Assembly (NCBI GenBank): GCA_963575745.1 | Contig: CAUYUJ010003669.1 | Coordinates: 374,457-438,456 of the forward strand | Length of the DNA stretch: 64,000 nucleotides | Direction: 5' to 3' | From: Prorocentrum cordatum | Taxonomy: Eukaryota; Sar; Dinophyceae; Prorocentrales; Prorocentraceae | Part shown: positions 39,300 to 49,639 of the stretch, piece after piece | How the letters are laid out: every line of letters starts with the position of its first letter | Numbering within the stretch: the first letter of the stretch is position 1 | Position numbers and translations under genes: made by a program | Notes under the pieces: generated by a model | Told to the model about the DNA's origin: nothing | Databases searched by the model: none | The model's input: only the letters and a program-made list of their open reading frames with translations

Positions 39300-39505
39300 C
39301 GAGAGAAAGTCTCCTGTGGCTGAGGCGCGGCCGGACCAAATGATTCCCTTCCGGGCGGCCGGGGCCCCGCGGTGTCCCGCCGGTGTCCCGCTGGTTCCGT
39401 GTGGCTGAGGCGCGGCCGGACCAAATGATCCCTTCCGGGCGGCCGGGGCCCCGCGGTGTCCCGCCGGTGTCCCGCCGGTGTCCCGTCCGTGTCCCGTCGG
39501 TGTCC
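39300..39505. repeat. Direct duplication of ~95 bp
   Basis: GTGGCTGAGGCGCGGCCGGA followed by CCAAATGAT..CCCTTCCGGGCGGCCGGGG and CGGTGTCCCGCCGGTGTCCC occurs twice (about 39315 and 39400), then decays into CGGTGTCCCGTC repeats. Confidence 0.75.
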
Positions 39506-40150
39506 CGATGATGATGTTGATGATGATTATGATGATGATTCTGATGATGATGGTGATGATGATGATGATGATGATGGTGATAATGATGATGATCGATAGT
39601 GAGATCGATTGTGAGATCGATTGTGAGATCGATAGTGAGACCGAATGTGAGATACATTGCGAGATCATTAGTGAGATCGATAGTGAGATCGATAGTGAGA
39701 TCGATTGTGAGATCCATTGCGAGATCATCAGTGAGATCGATACCGATATCGATTGTGAGATCGATACTGAGACCGAGTGTGAGATCGATTGTGAGATGGA
39801 TAGTGAGACCGAATGTGAGATCGATTGTGAGATCGATTGTGATATCGATAGTGAGATCGATTGTAAGACCGAACGTGGGCTTGTGATATCGATAGTGAGA
39901 CCGAAAGTGAGATCCATTGCGAGATCATTAGTAAGATCGATTGTGTGATCGATAGTGAGATCGGTTGTGATTTCCATTGCGAGATCATTAGTGAGGTCGA
40001 TTGTGATATCGATAGTGAGATCGATTGTGAGATCGGTACTGAGACCGAATATGCGATCGATTGTGATATCGATAGTGAGATCGATAGTAAGACCGAATGT
40101 GAGACCGAGTGTGAGATCGATAGTGAGATCGATAGTGAGACCGATCGAGT
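39505..40150. repeat. (GAT)n then a 12-bp satellite GTGAGATCGATN
   Basis: 39505-39595 is GATGATGAT. From 39597 to about 40145 the 12-mer GTGAGATCGATT/GTGAGATCGATA repeats about 45 times with substitutions. Each unit has one or two GATC sites. The 12-base period keeps several frames open (repeated MRSIVRS-like peptides), which are artefacts. Confidence 0.9.
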
Positions 40151-40205
40151 GAGACGTTGGTTCCTCCCCCCCCCCGAACCTCCTTGTCACCCGAAGGGTG
40201 GTCGT

Positions 40206-40255
40206 ATAGGTATATGTATATATATATATATATGTATATGTATATATATATATTC
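40206..40255. repeat. (TA)n/(GTATA)n microsatellite
   Basis: TATATGTATATATATATATA-type run. Confidence 0.85.
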
Positions 40256-40449
40256 ATGTATGCATAGTGGGGATATACATATGTATACACACAAACGTAT
40301 GTGCACCCGATCATAACAGGCAGTGCGATGCACGCAAGCTTGTGCAGAACAGATCGTGAAGCCTACGCTTGCACCATGCACAGAGAGCCGTTGCACAGGC
40401 CGTGTGCACGACGTGGTGCACCACCGGGCCCCCGACCTGCACCTTTCGG

Positions 40450-40632
40450 GGAGACGTAAGACCCGGGTACGGGGGACTCGGAAATCCGCGACGAGGTCGT
40501 CAAAAAAATGACGAGGCCGAGCCTGCATTTTGACGAGGCCTCCCGCTGCAGACATCCCACGAAACTCCTCCTCGTCAAAATCCGAGGCGCGGTCGTCAAA
40601 AAACGATGGCGAACCCGAGTCCCAGCAAACCC
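40450..40632. mobile_element. TIR element, family E
   Basis: The left end GTAAGACCCGGGTACGGGGG and the complement of the right end (GTAAGACCCGGGTTTGCTGG) share the first 13 bases, then GGGACTCGG. The interior holds TTTTGACGAGG and CTCGTCAAAA as an inner inverted repeat, around TCCCGCTGCAGACATCCC. Confidence 0.7.
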
Positions 40633-40814
40633 GGGTCTTACGCTCCCCCGAACCTTGTCGCTGGCCAGCGCGCCGCAGGCGGGCGCCGTAGAGCGCCCAC
40701 GGGCGGGCACCGAGCGACCCCCCGCCCTGCCCCGCGCACCGCACGCGGCGCCCACGGGGCGCCTGCCCTCGGGCGGCCCACCCGCTGGTGCACCGGGCCG
40801 AACCGGCGCCCGAC

Positions 40815-41080
40815 CCATGCGAGCATCGAGAGGACGAGGGAGAGCACCTATAGCTAGGGCTCCCAACTTCGCGCTTCGCGCTGCGCGAAGCGCGAAGCGC
40901 GAATAACTTCGCGCTCTCGCGCCGCCCTCCCAAAGGGAGAATAGGAGGACGAGGAGGAGGGGGAGAAGGAACGAGGACCGCGAAGCGCGAAGCGCGAATA
41001 ACTTCGCGCCCTCGTGGGAGCCCTTGACCCATCCGAGCATCGAGAGGACAAGGGAGAGCACCTATAGGCTCGCCATGGCT
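40815..41080. repeat. Duplicated 45-bp flank around GC-palindromic core
   Basis: GAGCATCGAGAGGACGAGGG / GAGAGCACCTATAG occurs at about 40820 and 41033. Between them CGCGAAGCGCGAAGCGCGAA followed by TAACTTCGCGC occurs twice (about 40885 and 40980), with further TTCGCGCTTCGCGCTGCGCG palindromes. Confidence 0.65.
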
Positions 41081-41520
41081 GGGGCGTCCATTCCCCCCCG
41101 GGCACGTTTCGGCTTCGTGCGTGGTCGTGTTCGCGAGATGGCCCAAGGTGCTCCTCGATGGCCCTCGCCGAGAAAGATTGCACGCATCCGAGCGGTATCG
41201 AGTAAGAAAAAACCACTGCGTGGAGGACAAATCGTCCTCTGGCCCAGGGTAGCCTTCTGCGTTTCAGATCTGCGAGCGGCGTGCTATCCGCATTCTTCCT
41301 GCAATGATCTTGCCACCAATTACGTTGACAGCTCTGTGCAGTGCGTTCAGCTCCGTGCGGGGGCGACGGGCGACACGCAGGATATGAGTTGTGCCCAGCG
41401 TGTCATGCCACCATCCATGGCAGGAGCAATGAACGGCGGCCGTGGCATGGTTCAGCGGGTCGCTTGTTGGGTCCAGGGCCCAGAGCAACGGAGTGCACCC
41501 CTTGCACCCGCAAGACCTTC
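41080..41520. other. No recognised gene
   Basis: Ordinary-composition DNA without repeats that I could identify and without a splice-flanked coding frame. Confidence 0.35.
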
Positions 41521-41870
41521 TGTTCTCTTCTCCCTGCCTCCTCCCTCCTCCCTCCTCCCTCTCCTCCTCCCTCCTTCTGCTCCTCCCTCCCCCATCGTGC
41601 TTCCTGCTCCTGCCCCCGATCCGCTGCCTGCCCGGGGTGCCCGCGGTGCTGCTCCTGCCTCCCTCCCTCTCTCTGCCCCCCGCCCCCGCGTCCTGGGGCA
41701 TCGGACGGGCCCCGAGGGCCGCTTCTCCACGGACCCACAATCCAACCTGCAGGTCCCGATGCCGCCACTCCAGAACCCGATGCCGCCACTCCAGGTCCCG
41801 ATGCCGCTACACACACGGTCCAGATGCCGCTTCTCCAAATCCCGATGCCGCTACTCGACAGAAGGACATT
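41520..41870. repeat. CTCC-rich tract and a 21-bp tandem repeat
   Basis: CTCCCTCCT runs at 41525-41600. At 41752-41860 the unit CCGATGCCGCCACTCCAG is repeated about five times. Confidence 0.75.
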
Positions 41871-42029
41871 CCTCAAGAACACGAGACGATCCGCCAGCCA
41901 AAACACACAGAACATCCAAGGGTACCCTCCCCAGGATGTACAAGAGCATCTAACAAACACGAAGAACAACAAGGTACCCTTCCCGAACCGACATCGATGT
42001 TATAATTCGGGCCGGCTGTATCCTGGGGC

Positions 42030-42110
42030 GCGCTCTCGCCAGGATCTCGGGGCGAGTCCAGCAGCAGCGACGGAGGGAAGGGCCAGCGGCGTCGGCATCT
42101 TTCCCTGTGT
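42030..42110. repeat. Dispersed repeat fragment shared with 18.24, 26.53 and 30.86 kb
   Basis: GGGGCGCGCTCTCGCCAGGA, TCTCGGGGCGAGTCCAGC and GGCGTCGGCATCTTTCCCT parallel the sequence order at 30850-30990. Confidence 0.45.
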
Positions 42111-42324
42111 CCTGGTCCTGGTGATGTGGCTGCTCATCCTCCCCTCCTCTGCCCTCCCCCCCCGTCTGACACGGCTTTCCATCTCAGGCGTGGCTCAGTG
42201 GGGGGGCAGTCAACGGGGGGGCAAGGAACGGTGCGCCTGTCTTTCATAAAAGGGCCCTTTGGGGCCCCTTTCTTGCACAGAGGAACAGAGAACTGCGTAA
42301 GCATACGTAAACTTTCGGATCTAC

Positions 42325-42390
42325 TCGGGAAATCCTTGGATCTGCGCCGGACCCTCCTCGCAGGATCCAAGAGATCCGCGCGGAACTCCG
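42325..42390. mobile_element. Short TIR element, family B (reduced)
   Basis: GGAAATCCTTGGATCTGCGC and GATCCAAGAGATCCGCGCGG form an inverted pair around about 20 bases; the arms match the 16.4-kb copy. Confidence 0.5.
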
Positions 42391-42399
42391 GAAGCTTCA

Positions 42400-43500
42400 A
42401 ATCTATGGCGGTCTTGTTCGGCTGCAGCTCTCGATCCCCGACGCCCCCCCCCCTAATACGAACCGCCCGACCGTCTCCCTCGCCGCCCAATGGCTGGCCA
42501 ACGTCTGCGGCCGTCCTCCCGGCAGCGCGGAGCGAAGCCCATCATCTCCAGCAGGCGGGAGGCCTGCGAGCGGGCGCCCCTCCCGGTGCCTGCCACGCGC
42601 CTGGCACGACGAAGCCGGCTACGGCCGGGAACTCTTGCTTCGCGCGTCGCCGCGGCGGCCCCGGCGACACCCCGTGCCGTGCGAGCGGATAGCTTGTCGC
42701 TCCGACCTGCGGGGCGTCAGGCAGGAAAAAGCTTGGCGTGGCGGCGTGCATAGCCCGTCGCGCCGAGGAGCGGTGGGCCAGAACTGGCAGAGCGACACGC
42801 CACCCAAGAGTTCCAGACCGTAGTCTGGCAATGTTGGGCATTCTGCCCTGGCGGCGCGTCCCCTCTGTGGATCCTCTCCCCCCCCCTCCTCCAAAACTTG
42901 CTGTCTTTTGGCTGCGTTCTGCCTCCGGAGGCCTTCCGCGGGCCCCGGGACCGCCAAAAACGGCTCAGGACGAACAGCCAGCCCTCGGGAATGGGTGCAC
43001 ACCTCCAGGGGCCCAGGGAAGCGCTGGATGCCTGGGTCCACGCCCTCCTCCCTCCTTCCTCCTCTCTACCTCCTCTCGCATCTTCTTCCTCGTCCTCCTC
43101 TGTTCTTCGTCCACCTGCGAGGCACCAGGCGAATCCTCGGCTGACCCATGCAATCTCTGAAGGATGAGAAGTAAGAACCCTTGAGTGCAAGCACTTTTTG
43201 GGGAATCAACTGTTTCTGAACGGAGCAGGAATGAGGAGAGGACATAGGAGACAGACCTTGTAGGCGAGGGAACGATACGACGTGAAGGAACGGGGTTTCG
43301 CGTGGGCCTCCGGGACGGTGACCCTGCCCAAAACGATCCGGAGAACCTCAGAAAGGTTTCCTTAGAAGTGCCCAAGAGGATCCAAGAGCGCCCCAAGACG
43401 AAGAGAGCCCCACGACTGCCCACGATGCCCTGCTGACAACCCCCCAGAGTCTCCCAAGAAGCCCCAAGAGGGCTTCAAGAGGCCTCCACCCTTGTCCCGA
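42400..43500. other. No firm gene; minus-strand frames open but unrecognised
   Basis: Minus-strand frames include FPAVAGFVVPGAW (about 42620) and YGLELLGGVSLCQFWPTA (about 42800), which look coding but lie in different frames and have no recognised family. A dispersed repeat (GGCTCAGGACGAACAGCC, about 42960) follows. Confidence 0.3.
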
Positions 43501-43745
43501 GAGGCCAATATCATTGATTTCCCTTAGGTAGTTTGAAAGATTTTAGCCGTCTCGCCGCTTCGGGCTTCCGCCGCTCCAAGACGGCCCAAGAGGCCTGCAA
43601 GATCGCCCGAAGATGGCCCAATAAGGCCCCCAGACGGCCCAAGAGGGGCCCAAGACGGCTCAAGAGGCCCCAGGAGAGACCCAAGAGGGCCCCAAGAGGA
43701 CCCCAAGAGGCGAGGCGGGGCGAGCGCGCGACGTCGGTCCAGCGG
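43395..43745 (-). repeat. Dispersed CCAAGACGGCCC-type repeat
   Basis: CCCAAGAGG and CCAAGACGG words, as at 15.7-16.2 kb, same orientation. The continuation at 44070-44300 holds the core CGAACTGACATTTCGCGC. Confidence 0.55.
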
Positions 43746-44700
43746 GTCCAGCCCTACGATAAGCAGGAATCGGAGTCGGAGACGTGGGGGTAGAAGCGTA
43801 GGAACCAGAGTCGGAGAGACAGCAACAGCAACGGTCGGAAGGATAGACGCTAGGAGAACCTGATGGTAGAAGCCCGAGTCGGAGGGACAAGACGAGGAGT
43901 CGGTGCGCTCCAGAGTAATTGCCATAGTGAATAAAGCAACGCGTATATCGTAGGGAATACCATCCCCGAGTCCCACCAGTGTCAAGTCCTATCCGAGTGC
44001 ATAGCATGAAACGATGTCGTCATCCCATTCCATGACCTCTTCTGTCGCCCGTGTTGGCAGAAGGCGGAGGAACTCGAACTGACATTTCGCGCTCTGCGCC
44101 CCCCCCCGAGACCGCCAGCAGGCCCCCAATGGGCCCCCCAAACCCCCCTGGGTCCATAAGAAACCAACATCGGACCCTAGGGTGCCCCCTTAAAGCGACG
44201 AGAAGCTCCAAGACACCCCCGAACCCGCCCCCAAGAGACTTCCGAGAGGTCTCCCACGAGACCATCGCAGGCATCCAAGCGTCCTCTGACTTACAACCTA
44301 GGCACGGTCGTGGGATGGGCCGAAGGCCCCTATATAGAACACAGACGTGCAGGCGAGGGAACGCTACGATGTGAAGGGAAATGGGCATGCGATACAATCT
44401 ACTCTAGTAACAGAGGCATGAAAGGACTATGGCATGTACCATTCTGTGTACAGGAGATATCCGTTCAATGCTACGTAGATGCGACGAGCGCATCAGTTAA
44501 AGAATAACGAATTGGAGCGGTGTACCGTCGAACTGGTGGGACATCATAGAGATGAGCGCAACATAGCCAGTCATATCAGCATCCCGCGGCAAACGTCAAT
44601 AGGCACTTCGAGATGGGAGATGCGAGAGATGTTTTTGGACACAACCTCAGCTAGAACCACGCGAGCGCTTCGCGCGCGCTCAGGTTCTAGCAAGGTCTAG
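43745..44700. other. No recognised gene
   Basis: Short GGAGTCGGAG-type repeats at 43760-43900 and the tail of the dispersed repeat at 44070-44300. 44330-44700 shows nothing except a GC palindrome (GCGCTTCGCGCGCGC) near 44665. Confidence 0.4.
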
Positions 44701-45430
44701 TTGTCGTCTAAACTGTTCGACATCCGAGACATAGATTGTCACACGGATCGTGCAACTTTAGGAACTGCTCCACCTGCGTCCCGAGGGACAAGCTTGGCTT
44801 AGGCATGCCGGCACACCTCTCACAAGGATCGCGCTCCACGGGGAGATCCACCTACGTCCCCAGGGACGAGGTGCGCACAGTAGCACGCCCCTCATGCGGC
44901 TCGCGCCCTACACGAGAATGCATGTGCGGCACCTGCCAGAGGGAAACTGCAAAGCATCGCCCCGCTTACTTCGGCACACCTCTCATACGGATCGTGGCCC
45001 GAAAATAAATCCACTGACGGCCACAGAGACAAGGTTCGTATCCCGCCCTCCCGCCTACTGCGGCACACCTCTCACACGGATCGTGGCCAACAGCTATCTA
45101 CACCCACGACGCCAGAGGTAGGGTTCGCACTGCGCCCCCACGTCCCCTGGCCATTGCGGCACACGCCATAACACGGATCGTGCCCACAAGGAGCAACACC
45201 GAAAGGCCCAGAGACAAGGATCGTATAACACCCCCCGCCGATGTCGGCACACCTGTCACGCGAATCATGCCCCAAAAGGAGCTCCACCTATGGCATCAAT
45301 AGGCAGATTCTCATGGCGTCCCCGCGCCCATTTCGGAGCATGCCTCGCACAGGGCGTGCCCAGAGAAGGTCCACCTGCGGCCACAGTGGGCGTGTTCGCG
45401 CGGCCCTTCACGCGGGCCGTGCCCCACAAG
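44700..45430. repeat. Diverged ~70-90-bp repeat
   Basis: Blocks of CGGCACACCTCTCACACGGA followed by TCGTGGCC, a purine/Cys-like spacer and GACAAGG or GAGGT recur at about 44800, 44890, 44970, 45060, 45155 and 45245. They are related to 9060-9340. Confidence 0.65.
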
Positions 45431-45659
45431 GAGTTCAGCGCACACGCGTGCCCCGCGGCAGCCATCTTTCCGCATGGCCCAGCGGCGCGCTGTGTATGAA
45501 AGGAGACCAGCGCCCTGCACTACGCATGACTGAATATGGGTGGGTCCTTCTCCATACGAATGGGTTGCCCATCTATGGCCTTCGGCTCGTACCGCTACTG
45601 TGCTTCAGTTTTGGGACACAGAGTTCTTGAATGCCAACAATTCCAAATCTCTTGGCATG

Positions 45660-46115
45660 CTCATTCGGGCGCCTCGTGGAGCGAGCTTTGAAGCTTCTTT
45701 TGGCCTCATGTGGGCCCTGTGGCGGCATCTCGGGGCCTCTTTTGGGCCCCTCGGGGGCCTCTTGGGTCCCTGCTGCGGCATGGGGGGCCCACTAGTGGCG
45801 GAGGGCTCGAAATTTCAGTTAGAGTTGCCCCTTTTGGACTCCTCTTGGGGCCGTCTTGGACGCCTCTTGGACCGTCTTGGGGCTCTCTTGGGCCGTCCTG
45901 GGGCCCTTTCGGAGGCCTTCTGGGCCGTCTGGGGGCGATCTGTAGCGCCTCTTGGGCCTTTGTTGGACGTTGTTAAGACCCAACGTGCGAAGATGATAAA
46001 CATGTGCGCGTTCTTCGGGGATGAAGCAATTTTGGCATCTTGCGGCCCTCTCGGGGCGCATTTTGGAGCCTTCTTAAGACCTCATCGGGGCCCCCTGACC
46101 CGTCTTGACACAATT
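45660..46115 (+). repeat. Dispersed GGCCGTCTTGG / GGCCTCTTGGG repeat
   Basis: Opposite orientation to 15.7 and 43.5 kb. Core GAGGGCTCGAAATTTCAGTT at 45801-45820. Confidence 0.6.
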
Positions 46116-46119
46116 ATTC

Positions 46120-46690
46120 CAGCGTCGTCGCGTCGGCCCTGTCAGGCCGCTGTGGTCGGGTTCGGATGGCCTCGAGGTCAGTTTTGACCGGCGGGGGGGA
46201 GGCCCGGGAGGCCCTGGAAGGGGACAATCATGTCGTGGACCAAAAAGGGGGGAATCTGGGAGGGTGTCCCCGACCGGGCACCCGTCACCAGTACCAGCAG
46301 CAACACCAAGAGCACCACGAACAGCAGCACCAGCACAAACACCACTCTCGCGAGACATCTTGCGTGACCTCTCTCAGGGACCTCTTGGAACCCTCCTGGG
46401 CCGTTTTTCTTCTCCCTCTAAGAAATCTCGGGGGCCCCTGTGAATGCTCAGGGCCTCGGGCAGCGAAGACGAATGAACGACCACGCTCCCGCGGCAACCA
46501 TCCCAACCGATGGAAGCCGACAGCGGAGAGAAAAGCACAGCGCGCGAGAAGCTGGGCCAACAGCACTGCCTGCGCCCCACACCAAAGATGCCAGTCCTAG
46601 CACTCGAAACCTGGACCCCGTTCGAACAGGGAGCGATCACCACGAGACAGGGGAAGGAAAAGGAGGAGGAGAAGAGGAAGAAGAGGAAGT
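46120..46690. other. No recognised gene
   Basis: Plain sequence downstream of the LINE; a CAGCAGCAACACCAAGAGCA-type stretch at 46290-46340 is low-complexity. Confidence 0.35.
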
Positions 46691-46929
46691 GGAGAAAAGG
46701 AGGAGCGAGCATGCACAAAACGTAAAGGCAAACATTGACTGAACGACCCCTTGGCTGACTGCGTCTGCTGAAGAAGCCTTCAGACTTAAGAGACATCGGC
46801 GGAAGAAGGCAAGCTGGTGCAGGCCCCAAATCCTGCGACACGCTTGAGGCCTTCTCGCTTGAACTTGGAGGCGCGCTTCGAAATGCTCCGCTGGGCTCCC
46901 AGGGAGACGGAGGCGGAAGGCGTGGTGGG

Positions 46930-47850
46930 AACTAAGGAAAGCATCCCGTAACATCGCAACGAGCAGGCACTGGTCGGGTCGTATCCCAAGAAAAAAGGAG
47001 GCAGGAGGCCATCCAGGGCGCACCCTCAGAAGACCTCGGGGTCCACGTCCCCATCCAAGAATTGAAAAGAGCCCGAAGACGAGGACAAGACGGGTAGTGT
47101 TTCATGTCGTATAGATCGCAAGTCTCGGAGCGACAACCCATCATACAACCTCTGGGGCATAATAAAACCGGGCGCTCGTACAAATGTATATGGTCAACAT
47201 GCGGAGGATAGCTAGTGGAAGGTACATGTTGGCTCGGGCCGCCAAAGGCTTGATGCATCTGGGAACCCGCGCAAGATCCAAGAAACGCACCCCAGGAAGC
47301 CAATTCCGCATCCGTCAAAGAAGGACCATGACAAGGGGGTCTGCGGGAATATAAAACAGCCGCAGCTTCTCCATATAATGTGTTTGCACATCCGCTCTTT
47401 CGAATTGGATCTTCAAGCTCTTGGCAGCGATCCAATCCTGAAGCTCGAAAAGCGTAACCATTAATGAGGTAGGGACACGGCCGTGTACACGGCGAGCCCT
47501 GCACGAGTCATCATCTTCAAATATCGCATTGTACTGGTCACGTAACCTGGAAGTTCGTCGCATCGGGCAAAGCAACTCGCGCGAGTCGCCGCGAAAAACA
47601 AATGACAAACACGGGCAGTCTGTCGGCATGCCAATGGAAGAGAGATGCGCGCAGGTGGCGTAGGACAGCGCACTGTTCGGGCCCGCCGCGGGCAAGTGCA
47701 CGCACGAACTACACGAGCGGAGGTGGTCATCGGATGGCGGGTGAAGCTGGAGAACAAAGTAAAGGATTGCGGCGCAGAGCGTGCGAAACAGGATAATAGA
47801 CTGAGCAAGACCAAGCCCAAGCTCCCTGATCTCCCAGGTGCGTTTCATCA
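46930..47850 (-). pseudogene. LINE ORF2 C-terminal region (remnant)
   Basis: Reads KRTWEIRELGLGLAQSIILF then RTLCAAILYFVLQLHPPSDD, the region that follows the RT in such LINEs. Further down, CMMGCRSETCDLYDMKHYPSC resembles the C-x-x-x-C...H...C zinc knuckle common at ORF2 C termini. The pieces are in two frames. Confidence 0.5.
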
Positions 47851-47875
47851 GCTTCGCGACGCATTCCCTCCACGC

Positions 47876-48616
47876 CTATTTCTCCGCCGTCACACAAATC
47901 CAAATGCCCAAATACTTAAGCCGCACTGCAAGTTCAAGGCGCGGCAACGGGCGGCACATCTCCTGCGGGAGATCCTGCGACGGATCGCGCAATTTGGCAC
48001 GCGCATGGAGTATCTGGCATTTGGGGATGTTCAGCGCGAGGCCAATGGCCCCCTGCAGAGAGCATAAACAATCGAACAGAGGCCTCGCGCCGCCCTGCAG
48101 GCACCGCATCCCAAAACACACGTCGTCAGCAAATGCCAGAGAAAGTTCAATCTGATCAAGCAGTTTCCACTGGACCCAGGCAAGGATGGGCTCAAAGGAC
48201 CAACGAATGAAAGCACGGAGCAAGGATCCCTCTGGCGATCTCCTTTTTCCAACGGCGAATTCTCCAGAGCGTCGCTCCGAGAGAGTGACCACGCCAGTGC
48301 CATCAGAGTAAAGCTCCACGCAGAACGCTGCGATCGCGTCGGGGGCCCCCGTGGACCGAAGGACATGTAGCACCCGCGACACGGCAATCGAAGGATGGGC
48401 AGATTCGAAACCAATCATCACCAGGCCGGATGCGCACCGGTCGCGCAAGAGCGTTTCAAGCAATAACTGCTCGACTTCAAGTACGTTCACCATCATGCCC
48501 CGGCGTCTGAAACATTTCTGAGGAGCCCGCGGGTCGCCTTTCAACGCAATCTCGCTGGTGAGAACCCCGGCCATTCCTGCCGAGGGAATTTTCGCGTCTG
48601 CGCTGGGCGCGCCCAA
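47876..48616 (-). pseudogene. LINE reverse transcriptase (remnant)
   Basis: A 246-codon open stretch with the RT order: motif A region VMIGFESAHPSIAVSRVL, a motif B-like part GKRRSPEGSLLRAFIRW, motif C LSLAFADDVCFGMRC, then LALNIPKCQIL and RLKYLGIWI. FADD keeps the catalytic Asp pair. Motif A shows Gly-Phe where Asp-Phe is expected, so the first catalytic Asp is missing. The usual QG(C/D)P of motif B is also altered. It encodes a non-functional polymerase for target-primed reverse transcription. Confidence 0.75.
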
Positions 48617-48835
48617 GGGCCGAATAGACTCAGAACCGCGACGAACCGCTTCGCCAACGTCGAAGTCTTGAACTTTTTTGGGGAGAAAGACAAGGATGCT
48701 GCGTTCTCAGAGAACTTAGCGCGCGGGTTCCGAAAATGCTCGCAACGGCGGTCGTGCAAGACGACAACGGCAGCGCCGCGTCGCCAGGCCGAGCGCGGCG
48801 TGCCACCCCCCCGGCACGTTATCCATCCGGCTACA

Positions 48836-49072
48836 AATAAGAAGACCGCAGTCGAGCTCATTGATCATCCACCCCTCCGGGTAGCGACCCCCCCCCCGGG
48901 TCAGATACGACGCCCCCCCCTGGGACTCCTCTTCCCCTGGGCTCCAGCCAAGCCAACCTTGAGCAACCTCGTAATCTCTTGCTGCGCATTGCGAACAGGG
49001 TCGGCGGCACCGGCCGTCAGGCCTTCGCAATAAGAAGACCACAGTCGAGCTCATTGATCATCCACCCCTCCT
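48836..49072. repeat. Direct duplication inside the LINE
   Basis: ATAAGAAGACCGCAGTCGAG followed by CTCATTGATCATCCACCCCTCC occurs at 48836 and, with one change, at 49030; the offset is about 195 bp. Confidence 0.85.
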
Positions 49073-49639
49073 CACTGATACTTCGCAGCTGGTCACCTGC
49101 AGGGGCGGCGCCAACGTTGGCGACGAAACTCGATAGTGCAGGCCGCAGCGCACGGCCCTCGAAAGGGCGCCGCGAAAACGCTGCTCCAGTGAGCGTGAAC
49201 CTGTCCTGTGGAGACACTCGGCGTTCCGCGGGAGTCGAGGGCCCCCCGGGGGCAAAATCCGTCGCTTCACCTTGGACCATAAGTCCCTCTTCCGCGAGAT
49301 GTTCCGTTGGACATTGTCTAGTGTCTCCTCAGATATGCGAGTGGCAGTGCGATCGAGCTCTCGCTCCTCATGATCAAGCAAGATGAGGCGTAGGTTCTGA
49401 ACATGTAGGCAGAGAGCAGCAAGGCGAACCATATGCCGATATCCTTCGGGAAGGTGCGCGGACATGGCGGGATAGGCGCGAATCGCCTCCTCGGCCTTGA
49501 AAGTATCGCCAGACCGCCACGCACGGAACGCGCGAAATGCACGAATATGTTTCATGTCCGTCGCGTCCGCAGGGCGACGCGCAAGGGAACTGCGAACCTC
49601 CTCCGCCATTTCGAACATGGGGCCCGAAAGGGGAGCGAG

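Noticed and set aside
39597-40190. ORFs with repeated Ile-Val-Arg-Ser peptides on both strands
   Set aside because: The 12-bp satellite period is a multiple of three, so frames stay open without selection.
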